Below are positions 1-6,484 of a stretch of DNA of 11,621 nucleotides, in pieces. The position numbers and the translations under genes are program-made. Location of the stretch: NCBI GenBank assembly GCA_002256595.1, contig NOLC01000196.1, positions 1-11,621 on the forward strand, given 5' to 3'. The notes beneath the pieces are model-generated. The model was not told the DNA's origin. It saw only the letters and a program-made list of their open reading frames with translations, and searched no databases. The stretch's first letter is position 1. Each line of letters starts with the position of its first letter. The DNA comes from Methanosaeta sp. NSP1 (GTDB lineage Archaea; Halobacteriota; Methanosarcinia; Methanotrichales; Methanotrichaceae).

Positions 1-3
1 CCA

Positions 4-11
4 TTTATATA
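4..11 (+). promoter_or_regulatory. TATA-box-like promoter of the first gene
   Basis: TTTATATA matches the archaeal TATA-box consensus closely. A start site about 25 bases downstream would fall near 32-37. The ATG at 18 lies upstream of that point, opens only a 24-codon frame and so is not a likely start. Any BRE would lie mostly outside the window. This is a motif match only. Confidence 0.4.
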
Positions 12-159
12 AACCTGATGTTTACCAAGCCAATTTTTCTTCACATCAATAGAAACTACTACACTCTGGCTACCGGAAAAAGAGGCAATTGAAGAGAGCT
101 TCTTTACCACAGCCGCATTCCAGGCCCTGACCATTGGCCTTCCCTTCTGCGCCTTCAAG

Positions 160-540
160 ATGCTCTTCGGCCTGCTCTGTTGGCGAATAGGCCTGGAACA
201 GGCCTATCTGCCTCTTGCCTCCCTGGGCGGGCTGATCATGGTTTGGGCCACAGTCGATCTCTTCATGAATCTGGCCCGGGTCTTTTTCCAATTGGCCGGC
301 CGCCCTTCGCCCATTGAATACTGCATAGTCGCCCAGGCCGGAAGGCTCATCGGGCGGCCCAGGCTCTTTTTAGCCCTGGACACCCTGGCCTCATTTTCCA
401 TCATCTGCATCGTTTTGTGGTCCGGTTGGATATCTTTTCTCAGCCGGCAGGAGTCCTGGATCTGGATTGCAGCCACTACTTTAAACCTGATCAGCGTCTC
501 ATTTGTCAATATCTGGATGGAGCTGAGGAGAGGAAAGTGA
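160..540 (+). CDS. Small polytopic membrane protein, function unknown
   Basis: I do not recognise the family. The protein has hydrophobic segments at about residues 10-35, 68-90 and 95-118 from the ATG at 160. The same frame stays open back to base 19 and there encodes the first half of another helix (an acidic lead-in, then a run including FQALTIGLPFC). A start at 160 would therefore cut a membrane helix in half, and the real protein probably has four helices and begins near 49-61. No ATG, GTG or TTG exists in this frame between 19 and 159. The choices are a rare codon (ATA at 49, ATT at 88, CTG at 127) or a frameshift. No ribosome binding site precedes 160. The gene ends 77 bases before the exonuclease remnant on the same strand. 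It is real by hydrophobic pattern and codon texture, but its start is unresolved. Confidence 0.6.
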   Translation: MLFGLLCWRIGLEQAYLPLASLGGLIMVWATVDLFMNLARVFFQLAGRPSPIEYCIVAQAGRLIGRPRLFLALDTLASFSIICIVLWSGWISFLSRQESWIWIAATTLNLISVSFVNIWMELRRGK

Positions 541-617
541 AGGCAATGGTGAAACCTATTAAAGGGCAGGGCGCAGATGAGTGGCAGCAATAAGCCGGAG
601 ATGGAGTCGGATTGCTA

Positions 618-1291
618 ATGCCCAGCCTTAGACTGTTATCCTGGAATGTCAATGGCCTGAGGGCCATTCTCAAAAAAGGTTTCGCTGAATGGATGATCAA
701 GGATAGTCCCGATGCCGGGACGGTCTGGCCCTGTTCTCCAGGACTGCCCCCCTTGCGGTGAAGAGCGGCCTGGAGATAGCAGGGCTGGACGACGAGAACC
801 GGGCCATTGTCGCAGACTACGGCCATTTTCTGCTCTACACCGTCTACTTTCCCAATGGAAAAGCCTCTGCGGAGCGGCTGGCCTACAAGCTGCGCTTTTA
901 TGATCTGTTCCTGGAGCACATAGACCTGCTCCGCTCCCAGGGAAAGAGGATTGTGATCTGCGGGGACATCAATACCGCCCATAAGGAGATCGACCTGGCC
1001 CGGCCCAGGGCCAATGAGAAGATATCCGGATTTCTTCCCCAGGAGAGGGCCTGGATGGACCGGCTGGTGGAGAAAGGCTTTGTGGACACCTTCCGCATCT
1101 TTCACCCTGAGGCAGACCAATACTCCTATTGGGATCTGAAATCAAGGGCCAGGGATAGGAATGTGGGCTGGAGAATAGACTACTTCTTTGTCAGCCAAAA
1201 TCTGGTGGATTCGGTGCAATCGGCATTCATTCTCAAAGAGGTCATGGGAGCGGATCACTGTCCCGTAGGCATAGAGCTGAATGTGGATTGA
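618..1291 (+). pseudogene. xth: Exodeoxyribonuclease III, disrupted by internal deletion and frameshift
   Basis: The ATG at 618, with a weak GGAG at 603-606, opens MPSLRLLSWNVNGLRAILKK, the typical N-terminus of the ExoIII/AP-endonuclease (EEP) family. This frame runs through SPD at about residue 32 and stops near 758. The rest of the protein resumes in another frame from about 719 (DGLALFS) to the stop at 1291. What remains includes the Tyr of VYFPNG, the Asp/Asn pair of GDIN, the WRIDYFF block and the catalytic GADHCP His. The stretch between SPD and DGLALFS, where family members carry LQETK with the metal-binding Glu, is absent. The pieces total about 222 residues against roughly 260 in intact relatives, so about 38-40 codons are missing along with the frame. 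The GTG at 758 could start the downstream piece but would lack the N-terminal strands. An assembly error is possible; otherwise the gene is dead. Confidence 0.85.
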
Positions 1292-1296
1292 GGCCG

Positions 1297-1322
1297 CCTG
1301 AGACACCTGCACATATCTCAGG
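1297..1322. terminator. Short hairpin after the exonuclease remnant
   Basis: CCTGAGA at 1297-1303 is an exact reverse complement of TCTCAGG at 1316-1322, giving a 7-bp stem with a 12-base loop six bases after the stop codon. No T-run follows, so a terminator role is only a guess from position. Confidence 0.25.
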
Positions 1323-1328
1323 AAAAAG

Positions 1329-1336
1329 GTTTTATC
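1329..1336 (+). promoter_or_regulatory. TATA-like box with purine-rich BRE-like flank
   Basis: GGTTTTATCG preceded by GGAAAAA resembles an archaeal BRE plus TATA box. A start site about 25 bases downstream (near 1358) would leave the strong ribosome binding site at 1371-1376 inside a short leader. The alternative CTTTATCT at 1354-1361 would put the start site after that binding site and is less likely. Confidence 0.3.
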
Positions 1337-1370
1337 GCCAAGAGAGAATGATGCTTTATCTCTGACAGGG

Positions 1371-1377
1371 GGAGGTG
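1371..1377 (+). promoter_or_regulatory. Ribosome binding site fixing the GTG start at 1386
   Basis: GGAGGTG lies 8 bases before the GTG at 1386. It is the strongest Shine-Dalgarno match in the window and decides a non-ATG start. Confidence 0.7.
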
Positions 1378-1385
1378 GAGAAGAA

Positions 1386-3905
1386 GTGAGGCTGGCCTGG
1401 CCGGCGCCCCGGCATCTGATTGTCCCTTTATTGATCTCGGTTGCAGCTTTGGCTATGGTCCATCTCTCGCCATACTCTCTGAGGAAAATCCTCTCTTCTC
1501 TGGCTCTGATACTGGTATTTCTGGTGCCGGGATACCTTGCCGTGCTCTGGGCCTATCCCGGAAAGGGCGACCTCAGCCGAAGGGGGCGGACGGTGCTGAG
1601 CCTTGGAGCATCAGTTTTTTTGGCCGGGGTGGTGGGACTGATCCTCTGGGCCACTCCGAGGGGGCTGCAGAGCGGCTCTTTAGCTACTCTTCTCTCTCTG
1701 CTATCCATATTTCTATTTGCCGTGGCCTACATGCGATGGTCCGATCTGCCCCGCAACAGGAGGTTCTTCCTCTGGCCCAGAAGAGGACTGAGGCCGGGAC
1801 CCGGTGCATCTCCTCCCAGGAGCACAGCCGTCCGTCGGGCGGCCTATGCCGTTCTGCTACTGGCCATCCTTTTTATAGCCGCTATAGCCCTGTCTTTTGG
1901 GCCGCAGCATATCTCATGGGAAGATATCTCCTCCCGGTTTCATGAGCCCTCGCCCGATCTTGGGGCAGGCAGATTCGAGCCGCTTTTCACTCTTTCCAAG
2001 GATGACCACCCCCAGGCAGATCTGGCAGCCAATGCCTCCACCCTGCCGGAGGTTCAGAGCCCGTCCCCCAGCCTGAACGGCTCCAGCGGACTTTATGCCA
2101 TGGCCTTCAATGCCACGGATTCGTCTTCCGCAAATTCTTCCGCAAATAATACTACCGGCAAGATATCGGGAAGCAGCAGAGAGATGTCCTTTTCAGGAGG
2201 GGGTGGCGGTGGCGGAACCAGCAGCAGCAAAGAGACCAGCAGCAAGCCTCAGAGCAAGAAGGAGTATATGCCCCCAGCAAAAGAGCCGCAGGAGCCTGAG
2301 ACTGCCTCCGCATCTGAGGAGAGCGATGCTGAGAATAATCTCACGTCGAATGCAGATGCCTCGAATCAAAGCCCTCCGGATCACTTCAATCAGAGCATCA
2401 ATTCCACCGTGGCTCCAGCTTTAGGTGAGATGCAGGTCGCAGGAAAGGACGGCCTAGTGACGGCTCCTTTAGTTGGCCAATCCTCTATGGGGAGCCTGAA
2501 GCCTGGCCAGCCGGATGAGGTGGGGATATATTCCGAGACGAATGCATCGGATGAGGCAATGCAAGCCGCTGCGGCATCTTCTCTGCCGGAGGCAACTGAT
2601 ATGGCGTCGTCTTCTGCCGCTCTGGCTGTAGAAAGGGCGAAGACGGCCCTGGATAATGCCAGCTCTGATGCCAGCGATGCCAATCGTCTTCCCATTCTGG
2701 AGGCCCTCATCTCAGACCGGCCCAGCCCCCAGCCGCCAGGGACGGCTATTTTCTGGAGGGCAAAAGCCACTGATTATGAGGGAGACCGGCTTCTATACAA
2801 ATTCCTGGTGAGCGGCCGGGAGGCAAATAATTGGTCCAGGATAGCAGGCTGGATCTGGCCTACCTCTGGGCTCTCGCCAGGGAATTATGAGATCAGCGTC
2901 TTGGTCCGGGACGGAAACCACGCTTCTGAAAGCTCATTTGACCATATGATCAACAGCAGCTTTGCCCTGATATCCCCCAACCAGCCGCCAGCTCTAAAGG
3001 ATCTGATCTCTGACGCCAGCAGCCTCATGGAGCCGGGAGGCAGCATAAACTGGACTGCCATCGCCATCGATCCGGATAACGATACGGTCTATTACAGGTT
3101 TTTAAAGGACGGTCAGGAGGCAAGAGGCTGGTCGGCCTCACCTGCCTGGAGCTGGAATACTTCTTCTGAGAGCGCCGGCGAATTTAGGATCTCCGTTCTG
3201 GCCAGGGACGGAGAGCATGCCTCCCAGGACTCATTTGACAGCTCCATGGAGAGAAGATTCGTCCTGAACTCCTCCAACGGCATCCCTGAGATATCAGAGC
3301 TTCAGGCAGATCGACCCGGTCCCCTGCCTCAGGGCTCAGCAGTAAATTGGACCGCAGCCGCAGTTGATCCGGATGGCGATACCATATACTATCGATTCCT
3401 GATAGACGGCCTGCCGGCAGGTGAATGGTCCACCAACAGCACCTGGACCTGGGAGACATCATCGGCCCAGCCAGGAATCCACTCCATAACCGCCCAGGCC
3501 AGAGACGGAAGGCATGCTTCCAGTAGCGACTACGACAGCTATAAAGAGGCTGCTTTTGAGATCTCTGCCGCCAACCAGCCGCCCATTTTAGCTTCGCTTC
3601 TGCCCGATATTGCCAGCCCCCAGGCCCAGGGCGCGGCTGTCACCTGGACTGCCGGGGCGGCAGATAGGGAGGGCGACCAGATATTCTATAAATTCCTGCT
3701 CAACGGCCGGGATATGACCGGCTGGTCGACGTCCTCCACCTGGCAGTGGCCCTCCGGCGGCCAAGCCCCTGGAGACTATAGGGTCCGGGTTTTGGTCAGG
3801 GATGGAATGCATGCTCCGGAGGACTCTTTTGATGACTATAAAGAGAGCACATTCACCCTCCTCTCTGAGATCGATCTGCAGATAGAGAACTTGCAGAGAA
3901 AATAA
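1386..3905 (+). CDS. DUF1616-like membrane protein with four extracellular Ig-like repeats
   Basis: The 839-residue protein has three parts. Residues 1-172 carry five predicted helices (about 11-27, 35-55, 69-89, 98-116, 151-172). The arrangement with VFLVPGYLAVLWAYP followed by a basic loop resembles the DUF1616 domain of archaeal membrane proteins. The Arg-rich loops at 57-68 and 117-150 put the N-terminus inside and everything after residue 172 outside. Residues about 175-432 are a Ser/Ala/Asn-rich low-complexity stalk with a seven-glycine run near 271. Residues 433-828 are four tandem repeats of exactly 99 residues starting at 433, 532, 631 and 730, followed by an 11-residue tail. Each has W(T)A.A.D..GD..(Y)Y.FL, a WS...W.W block and a RDG.HA...D close, consistent with a beta-sandwich of PKD/Ig type. 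Many N-x-S/T sequons support an extracellular, glycosylated position. The role is probably at the surface, in adhesion or the envelope, with no enzymatic signature. It is convergent with queE, 40 bases away. Confidence 0.85.
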   Translation: MRLAWPAPRHLIVPLLISVAALAMVHLSPYSLRKILSSLALILVFLVPGYLAVLWAYPGKGDLSRRGRTVLSLGASVFLAGVVGLILWATPRGLQSGSLATLLSLLSIFLFAVAYMRWSDLPRNRRFFLWPRRGLRPGPGASPPRSTAVRRAAYAVLLLAILFIAAIALSFGPQHISWEDISSRFHEPSPDLGAGRFEPLFTLSKDDHPQADLAANASTLPEVQSPSPSLNGSSGLYAMAFNATDSSSANSSANNTTGKISGSSREMSFSGGGGGGGTSSSKETSSKPQSKKEYMPPAKEPQEPETASASEESDAENNLTSNADASNQSPPDHFNQSINSTVAPALGEMQVAGKDGLVTAPLVGQSSMGSLKPGQPDEVGIYSETNASDEAMQAAAASSLPEATDMASSSAALAVERAKTALDNASSDASDANRLPILEALISDRPSPQPPGTAIFWRAKATDYEGDRLLYKFLVSGREANNWSRIAGWIWPTSGLSPGNYEISVLVRDGNHASESSFDHMINSSFALISPNQPPALKDLISDASSLMEPGGSINWTAIAIDPDNDTVYYRFLKDGQEARGWSASPAWSWNTSSESAGEFRISVLARDGEHASQDSFDSSMERRFVLNSSNGIPEISELQADRPGPLPQGSAVNWTAAAVDPDGDTIYYRFLIDGLPAGEWSTNSTWTWETSSAQPGIHSITAQARDGRHASSSDYDSYKEAAFEISAANQPPILASLLPDIASPQAQGAAVTWTAGAADREGDQIFYKFLLNGRDMTGWSTSSTWQWPSGGQAPGDYRVRVLVRDGMHAPEDSFDDYKESTFTLLSEIDLQIENLQRK
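2682..3869 (+). repeat. Four tandem 297-base coding repeats (99 residues each)
   Basis: Repeat starts at 2682, 2979, 3276 and 3573 are spaced exactly 297 bases apart, anchored on an Asn followed by two or three residues and Pro (NRLP, NQPP, NGIP, NQPP). Each unit ends with RDG(N/E/R/M)HA, a S/D(F/Y)D box and a hydrophobic strand. The copies are well diverged in sequence yet carry no net length change. They are domain repeats within the surface protein, not recent duplications. Confidence 0.85.
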
Positions 3906-3945
3906 GACTCAAGTAAGAAAGGGAATTGGGGCAGAAGGTCTCGGT

Positions 3946-4545
3946 TTATCTCCGGCAGAGCCGGATGTGGAGCCGGTCAGAATAGTTTATCCCCATCTGC
4001 ATAGCCAGATCCCAGGCCTCTCTCGCACCCTGCATATCCCTGTCCGTCCCATAGGCCATGATCCAGACCCTCTCCTTATCCAGAGTGGGAAGTATCGGCT
4101 GCAAGAGATCTGTTGTCCAGCACCAGGGAGCCTTTCCCAGAACGAATTTGATATGAACATTCTCCCTGGCGCACCAGTAATCCAGATGGAAGTTAGACCC
4201 CCTCTTGGGGCTGATTACAGCATAATGGATCAGATCCAAAGTCCTGCGGTGTATGGGATTGGTGCCATTGCTCTCGATATGGATCTCCTTTCCTCTATTG
4301 TGCAGCATTTCTATCAATTGGGAAAGCTCATCCATCTGCATCGTGGGCTCTCCTCCAGTTATCACTACCCTTTTCCCTTTAATTCTCTTCTCTATTTCGG
4401 TAAGGGATATCTTGAAGGATGATTTCCTGTCCGTGTCGCAACCCAGGCAGCAGAGATTGCATCCGGCCAGCCTGACGAAGGTAGCAGGCCTTCCCATAGC
4501 CGGGCCTTCGCCCTGTATGGACTGGAATATCTCTATAAGGTGCAT
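3946..4545 (-). CDS. queE: 7-carboxy-7-deazaguanine synthase (radical SAM)
   Basis: QueE converts 6-carboxy-tetrahydropterin to 7-carboxy-7-deazaguanine, the ring-contraction step toward preQ0, which archaea insert into tRNA and turn into archaeosine. The 199-residue protein opens with MHLIEIFQSIQGEG, the family hallmark. It carries the radical SAM cluster motif CxxxCxxC at C29, C33 and C36 (with an extra Cys at 32), the SAM-binding GGEP at 64-67, IESNGT at 90-95 and ISPK at 111-114. The frame is open upstream to 4740, but that extension is non-homologous in look, so the ATG at 4545 is chosen. There is no Shine-Dalgarno site; a TATA-like box about 30 bases upstream fits a leaderless message. 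No queC or queD is adjacent. The gene is divergent from the flavin reductase and convergent with the surface protein. Confidence 0.92.
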   Translation of the reverse strand: MHLIEIFQSIQGEGPAMGRPATFVRLAGCNLCCLGCDTDRKSSFKISLTEIEKRIKGKRVVITGGEPTMQMDELSQLIEMLHNRGKEIHIESNGTNPIHRRTLDLIHYAVISPKRGSNFHLDYWCARENVHIKFVLGKAPWCWTTDLLQPILPTLDKERVWIMAYGTDRDMQGAREAWDLAMQMGINYSDRLHIRLCRR

Positions 4546-4570
4546 CTGAATGTCTATATTATTCGATAGA

Positions 4571-4580
4571 AGATAAATAC
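4571..4580 (-). promoter_or_regulatory. TATA-like box for queE
   Basis: Read on the minus strand, TATTTATCTT is centred about 30 bases before the queE ATG at 4545. That spacing would start transcription at or next to the start codon, in line with the missing ribosome binding site. This is a motif and spacing argument only. Confidence 0.35.
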
Positions 4581-4677
4581 TATTCTCTATACATTCTTTT
4601 CTTGCCATCAGCAACCAAAGGCTCATTACAAGATGTGATAAGCAGCTTAGACTTGACGAATGGACTGGACTGCACCC

Positions 4678-4685
4678 CTTATATG
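4678..4685 (+). promoter_or_regulatory. TATA-like box for the flavin reductase
   Basis: CTTATATG is centred about 28 bases before the ATG at 4710, the spacing expected for a leaderless or near-leaderless archaeal message. No clear ribosome binding site precedes either the ATG at 4710 or the one at 4719. Confidence 0.35.
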
Positions 4686-4709
4686 CCCAGGACGCAATAG
4701 GCCACATAG

Positions 4710-5216
4710 ATGATAGCAATGAAGAAGTCCCTGGGGGCAAAAACCCTACTCTATCCCACTCCCGTCTGCGTGATCGGGACTTATGACCGGTTTGGAAATC
4801 CCAATGTGATGACCGCAGCGTGGGTTGGCATATGCTGCTCCAGCCCGCCCTGCCTGGCCGTCTCCCTGCGCAAGGTCACTCAAACCTATCGCAATATCAT
4901 CAACCGCAAGGCATTCACCGCATCCATCCCCTCTGAGGACTACGCCAAAGAGGCGGACTATTTCGGCCTGGTGTCGGGAAGTGCCTCAGATAAATTTCCC
5001 ACCAGCGGCCTGACGCCTTTGAAGAGCAAGCTGGTGGATGCCCCCCTGGTCAAGGAGTTTCCATTAGCTCTGGAGTGCAGGCTGCATCGCATTGTGGAGA
5101 TAGGGCTGCATACCCAGTTCATAGGCGAGATATTGGATGTCAAAGCCGATGAATCTTGCCTTGGCGCCGACGGTGGCAAAGCCTTCTCCCTTGGCAGGGA
5201 GCTGATCAAGAGCTGA
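4710..5216 (+). CDS. Flavin reductase family protein (flavoredoxin type), probably C-terminally deleted
   Basis: This belongs to the FMN-binding split-barrel flavin reductase family; methanogen members are electron-transfer flavoproteins of uncertain partner. Family landmarks are [11 protein letters not shown] near the start, [44 protein letters not shown]...GLTP and LGLHTQF-like [11 protein letters not shown]. The start may be the ATG at 4719 (MKKSLGAK), which is closer to relatives as I remember them; 4710 is kept because of the TATA spacing. After the segment ending LGADG, the protein jumps straight to [13 protein letters not shown]. Relatives usually have about 25-30 residues there, including a PF...Y.Y(Y/F)G.G stretch, and total about 190 residues instead of 168. 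An in-frame deletion near 5170 is inferred. Whether the product still binds FMN is unclear. Confidence 0.85.
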   Translation: MIAMKKSLGAKTLLYPTPVCVIGTYDRFGNPNVMTAAWVGICCSSPPCLAVSLRKVTQTYRNIINRKAFTASIPSEDYAKEADYFGLVSGSASDKFPTSGLTPLKSKLVDAPLVKEFPLALECRLHRIVEIGLHTQFIGEILDVKADESCLGADGGKAFSLGRELIKS

Positions 5217-5226
5217 TTTAATCCCG

Positions 5227-5242
5227 GTTTGGCTCTCCGAAC
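5227..5242 (+). terminator. Small hairpin after the flavin reductase
   Basis: GTTTGG (5227-5232) can pair with CCGAAC (5237-5242) across a CTCT loop, with one G-T wobble, ten bases after the stop. There is no T-run after it. It is a weak candidate. Confidence 0.2.
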
Positions 5243-5290
5243 AAATCAAAGATAGTTTGAACTATAATGAGATAGATCTTATTGAATCCA

Positions 5291-5296
5291 AAGGAG
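5291..5296 (+). promoter_or_regulatory. Ribosome binding site fixing the peptidase start at 5306
   Basis: AAGGAG lies 9 bases before the ATG at 5306. It rules against the in-frame TTG at 5282, which lies upstream of this site. Confidence 0.6.
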
Positions 5297-5305
5297 ACAA
5301 AGAAA

Positions 5306-6460
5306 ATGGGCAAAACATACCCTCTCGGCCTGGATATTCCACCGGAAGAGATGATGAAGACGCGGGTAGATATGGCGGCAGCTAACGTGCTGCTTAAAGC
5401 TGTTCTCTTTAAGTATCCTCCTCAGTGGGATTGGCGGAACGTCAGCGGAAAGAATTTCCTGACCAGCGTCAAGGATCAGCAAACCTGCGGGTCCTGCGTT
5501 GCATTCGCAATATGCGCAGCTGCCGAAGCCCGAAAGAAGATCGATTCTCAGGAAGCAGGCCAAAATCCTGACCTCAGCGAATGGTTTTTATTCCAGAGGG
5601 GTGGCGGCTCTTGCTCGACCGGATCTCAGTTTAATCCCATGCTTTCCGCACTGAAAAATCCCGGCACGCCCGATGAGGCCTGCTGTCCGTACCTTGGCAG
5701 TTCAACCTGTGTGGATTGGGCCAATAGAGTCACTAAAGCCGCGGGCTACACCATACTGAAGACGGCAGCCCAGGCTAAAGAGTGGATAGCCACAAAAGGC
5801 CCGGTAGTTGCCGGCATGGAGGTTTACACAGATTTCTTTGATCTGGATAGCAATGAAATATACACTCAAAGGTATGGCGATTTCGCTGGGTATCATGCCA
5901 TCTGCCTGTTTGGATTCGATGAGGTCAATCGCTGCTGGCATCTAAAAAATTCATGGTCCAAAGCATGGGGAGCAGATGGCTGCTGCCGCATAGCCTATGA
6001 CCAGTGCGGCATAGGCAGCTCATTCTACTTCTATGGCATTGATCTCTCTTCTAGCCCGGTTCCACCCGGCCCGACCCCCACTCCATCTGTCCTGGGCACG
6101 GACGATATCAAGGTCACCAATGCCGGCAACATGACGGTCAAACTGACTCAAATGAAGGTGGCTTATCCTCTAACCGTCAGCCTGTACAAACCAAAAGATA
6201 AGGAACTCGGCACATTTTCCAAAGGAGAATTAGGCAAGGTTCTCAATGCTGGCCCGGTCGGCAAGGGAGATATCGTGGGATTCAAGATCGTTACTGGTGA
6301 GGGAAGTCCCAGGACATTCTACACCGACGGCCCAATGAATCCCGGCAAATATCGTTATTTATTTACCCTGCCCTATGGATATCGCAAGTGGAATATCCTG
6401 GGCGAGCTTGAGGGCAGACCGGATCACGGAGAATTTGTGGTGGAAGTCAGCATCAAATGA
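5306..6460 (+). CDS. Papain-family (C1A) cysteine peptidase with a C-terminal beta domain
   Basis: The predicted protein has 384 residues. The peptidase core spans about 40-245. It has the oxyanion Gln58 and nucleophile Cys64 in VKDQQTCGSCVAFA, His196 in YHAICLFGFDEV and Asn214 in LKNSWSKAWGADG, matching papain Q19, C25, H159 and N175. The residue after the catalytic Cys is Val where papain has Trp. Extra cysteines (about 102, 125, 126, 134, 226, 227, 233) could form disulfides. A Pro-rich linker (PVPPGPTPTP, 250-259) leads to a beta-rich tail (265-384) with FYTDGPMNPG and a final D.GEFVVEVS strand, loosely like DUF4114 domains; that likeness is tentative. No signal peptide or long propeptide is seen: the N-terminus MGKTYPLGLD is polar and only about 40 residues precede the core. 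It is convergent with the rhodanese gene, 24 bases away. ACTATAAT at 5261-5268 may be its TATA box. Confidence 0.88.
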   Translation: MGKTYPLGLDIPPEEMMKTRVDMAAANVLLKAVLFKYPPQWDWRNVSGKNFLTSVKDQQTCGSCVAFAICAAAEARKKIDSQEAGQNPDLSEWFLFQRGGGSCSTGSQFNPMLSALKNPGTPDEACCPYLGSSTCVDWANRVTKAAGYTILKTAAQAKEWIATKGPVVAGMEVYTDFFDLDSNEIYTQRYGDFAGYHAICLFGFDEVNRCWHLKNSWSKAWGADGCCRIAYDQCGIGSSFYFYGIDLSSSPVPPGPTPTPSVLGTDDIKVTNAGNMTVKLTQMKVAYPLTVSLYKPKDKELGTFSKGELGKVLNAGPVGKGDIVGFKIVTGEGSPRTFYTDGPMNPGKYRYLFTLPYGYRKWNILGELEGRPDHGEFVVEVSIK

Positions 6461-6484
6461 GCTTGGGCGGATGCCGATGGAGGT

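Noticed and set aside
18..92. Short frame from the ATG at 18
   Set aside because: It has only 24 codons, and the ATG lies six bases after the TATA-like box, upstream of any expected transcription start.
506..1120. 204-codon minus-strand frame opposite the exonuclease remnant
   Set aside because: It is a mirror of the ExoIII coding sequence, which has clear family motifs on the plus strand.
758..1291. Downstream ExoIII fragment as an independent gene from GTG 758
   Set aside because: It has no ribosome binding site and would lack the N-terminal strands and the metal-binding Glu; the upstream fragment of the same gene is directly adjacent.
4054..4063. ATGATCCA inside queE as a fourth copy of the 7849-7980 element
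   Set aside because: It is a single copy within coding sequence and is explained by the codons; chance occurrence of an 8-mer is likely.
4546..4740. N-terminal extension of QueE by 65 residues on the minus strand
   Set aside because: It has no family resemblance, covers the intergenic promoter region and overlaps the start of the flavin reductase; the family hallmark begins exactly at the ATG at 4545.
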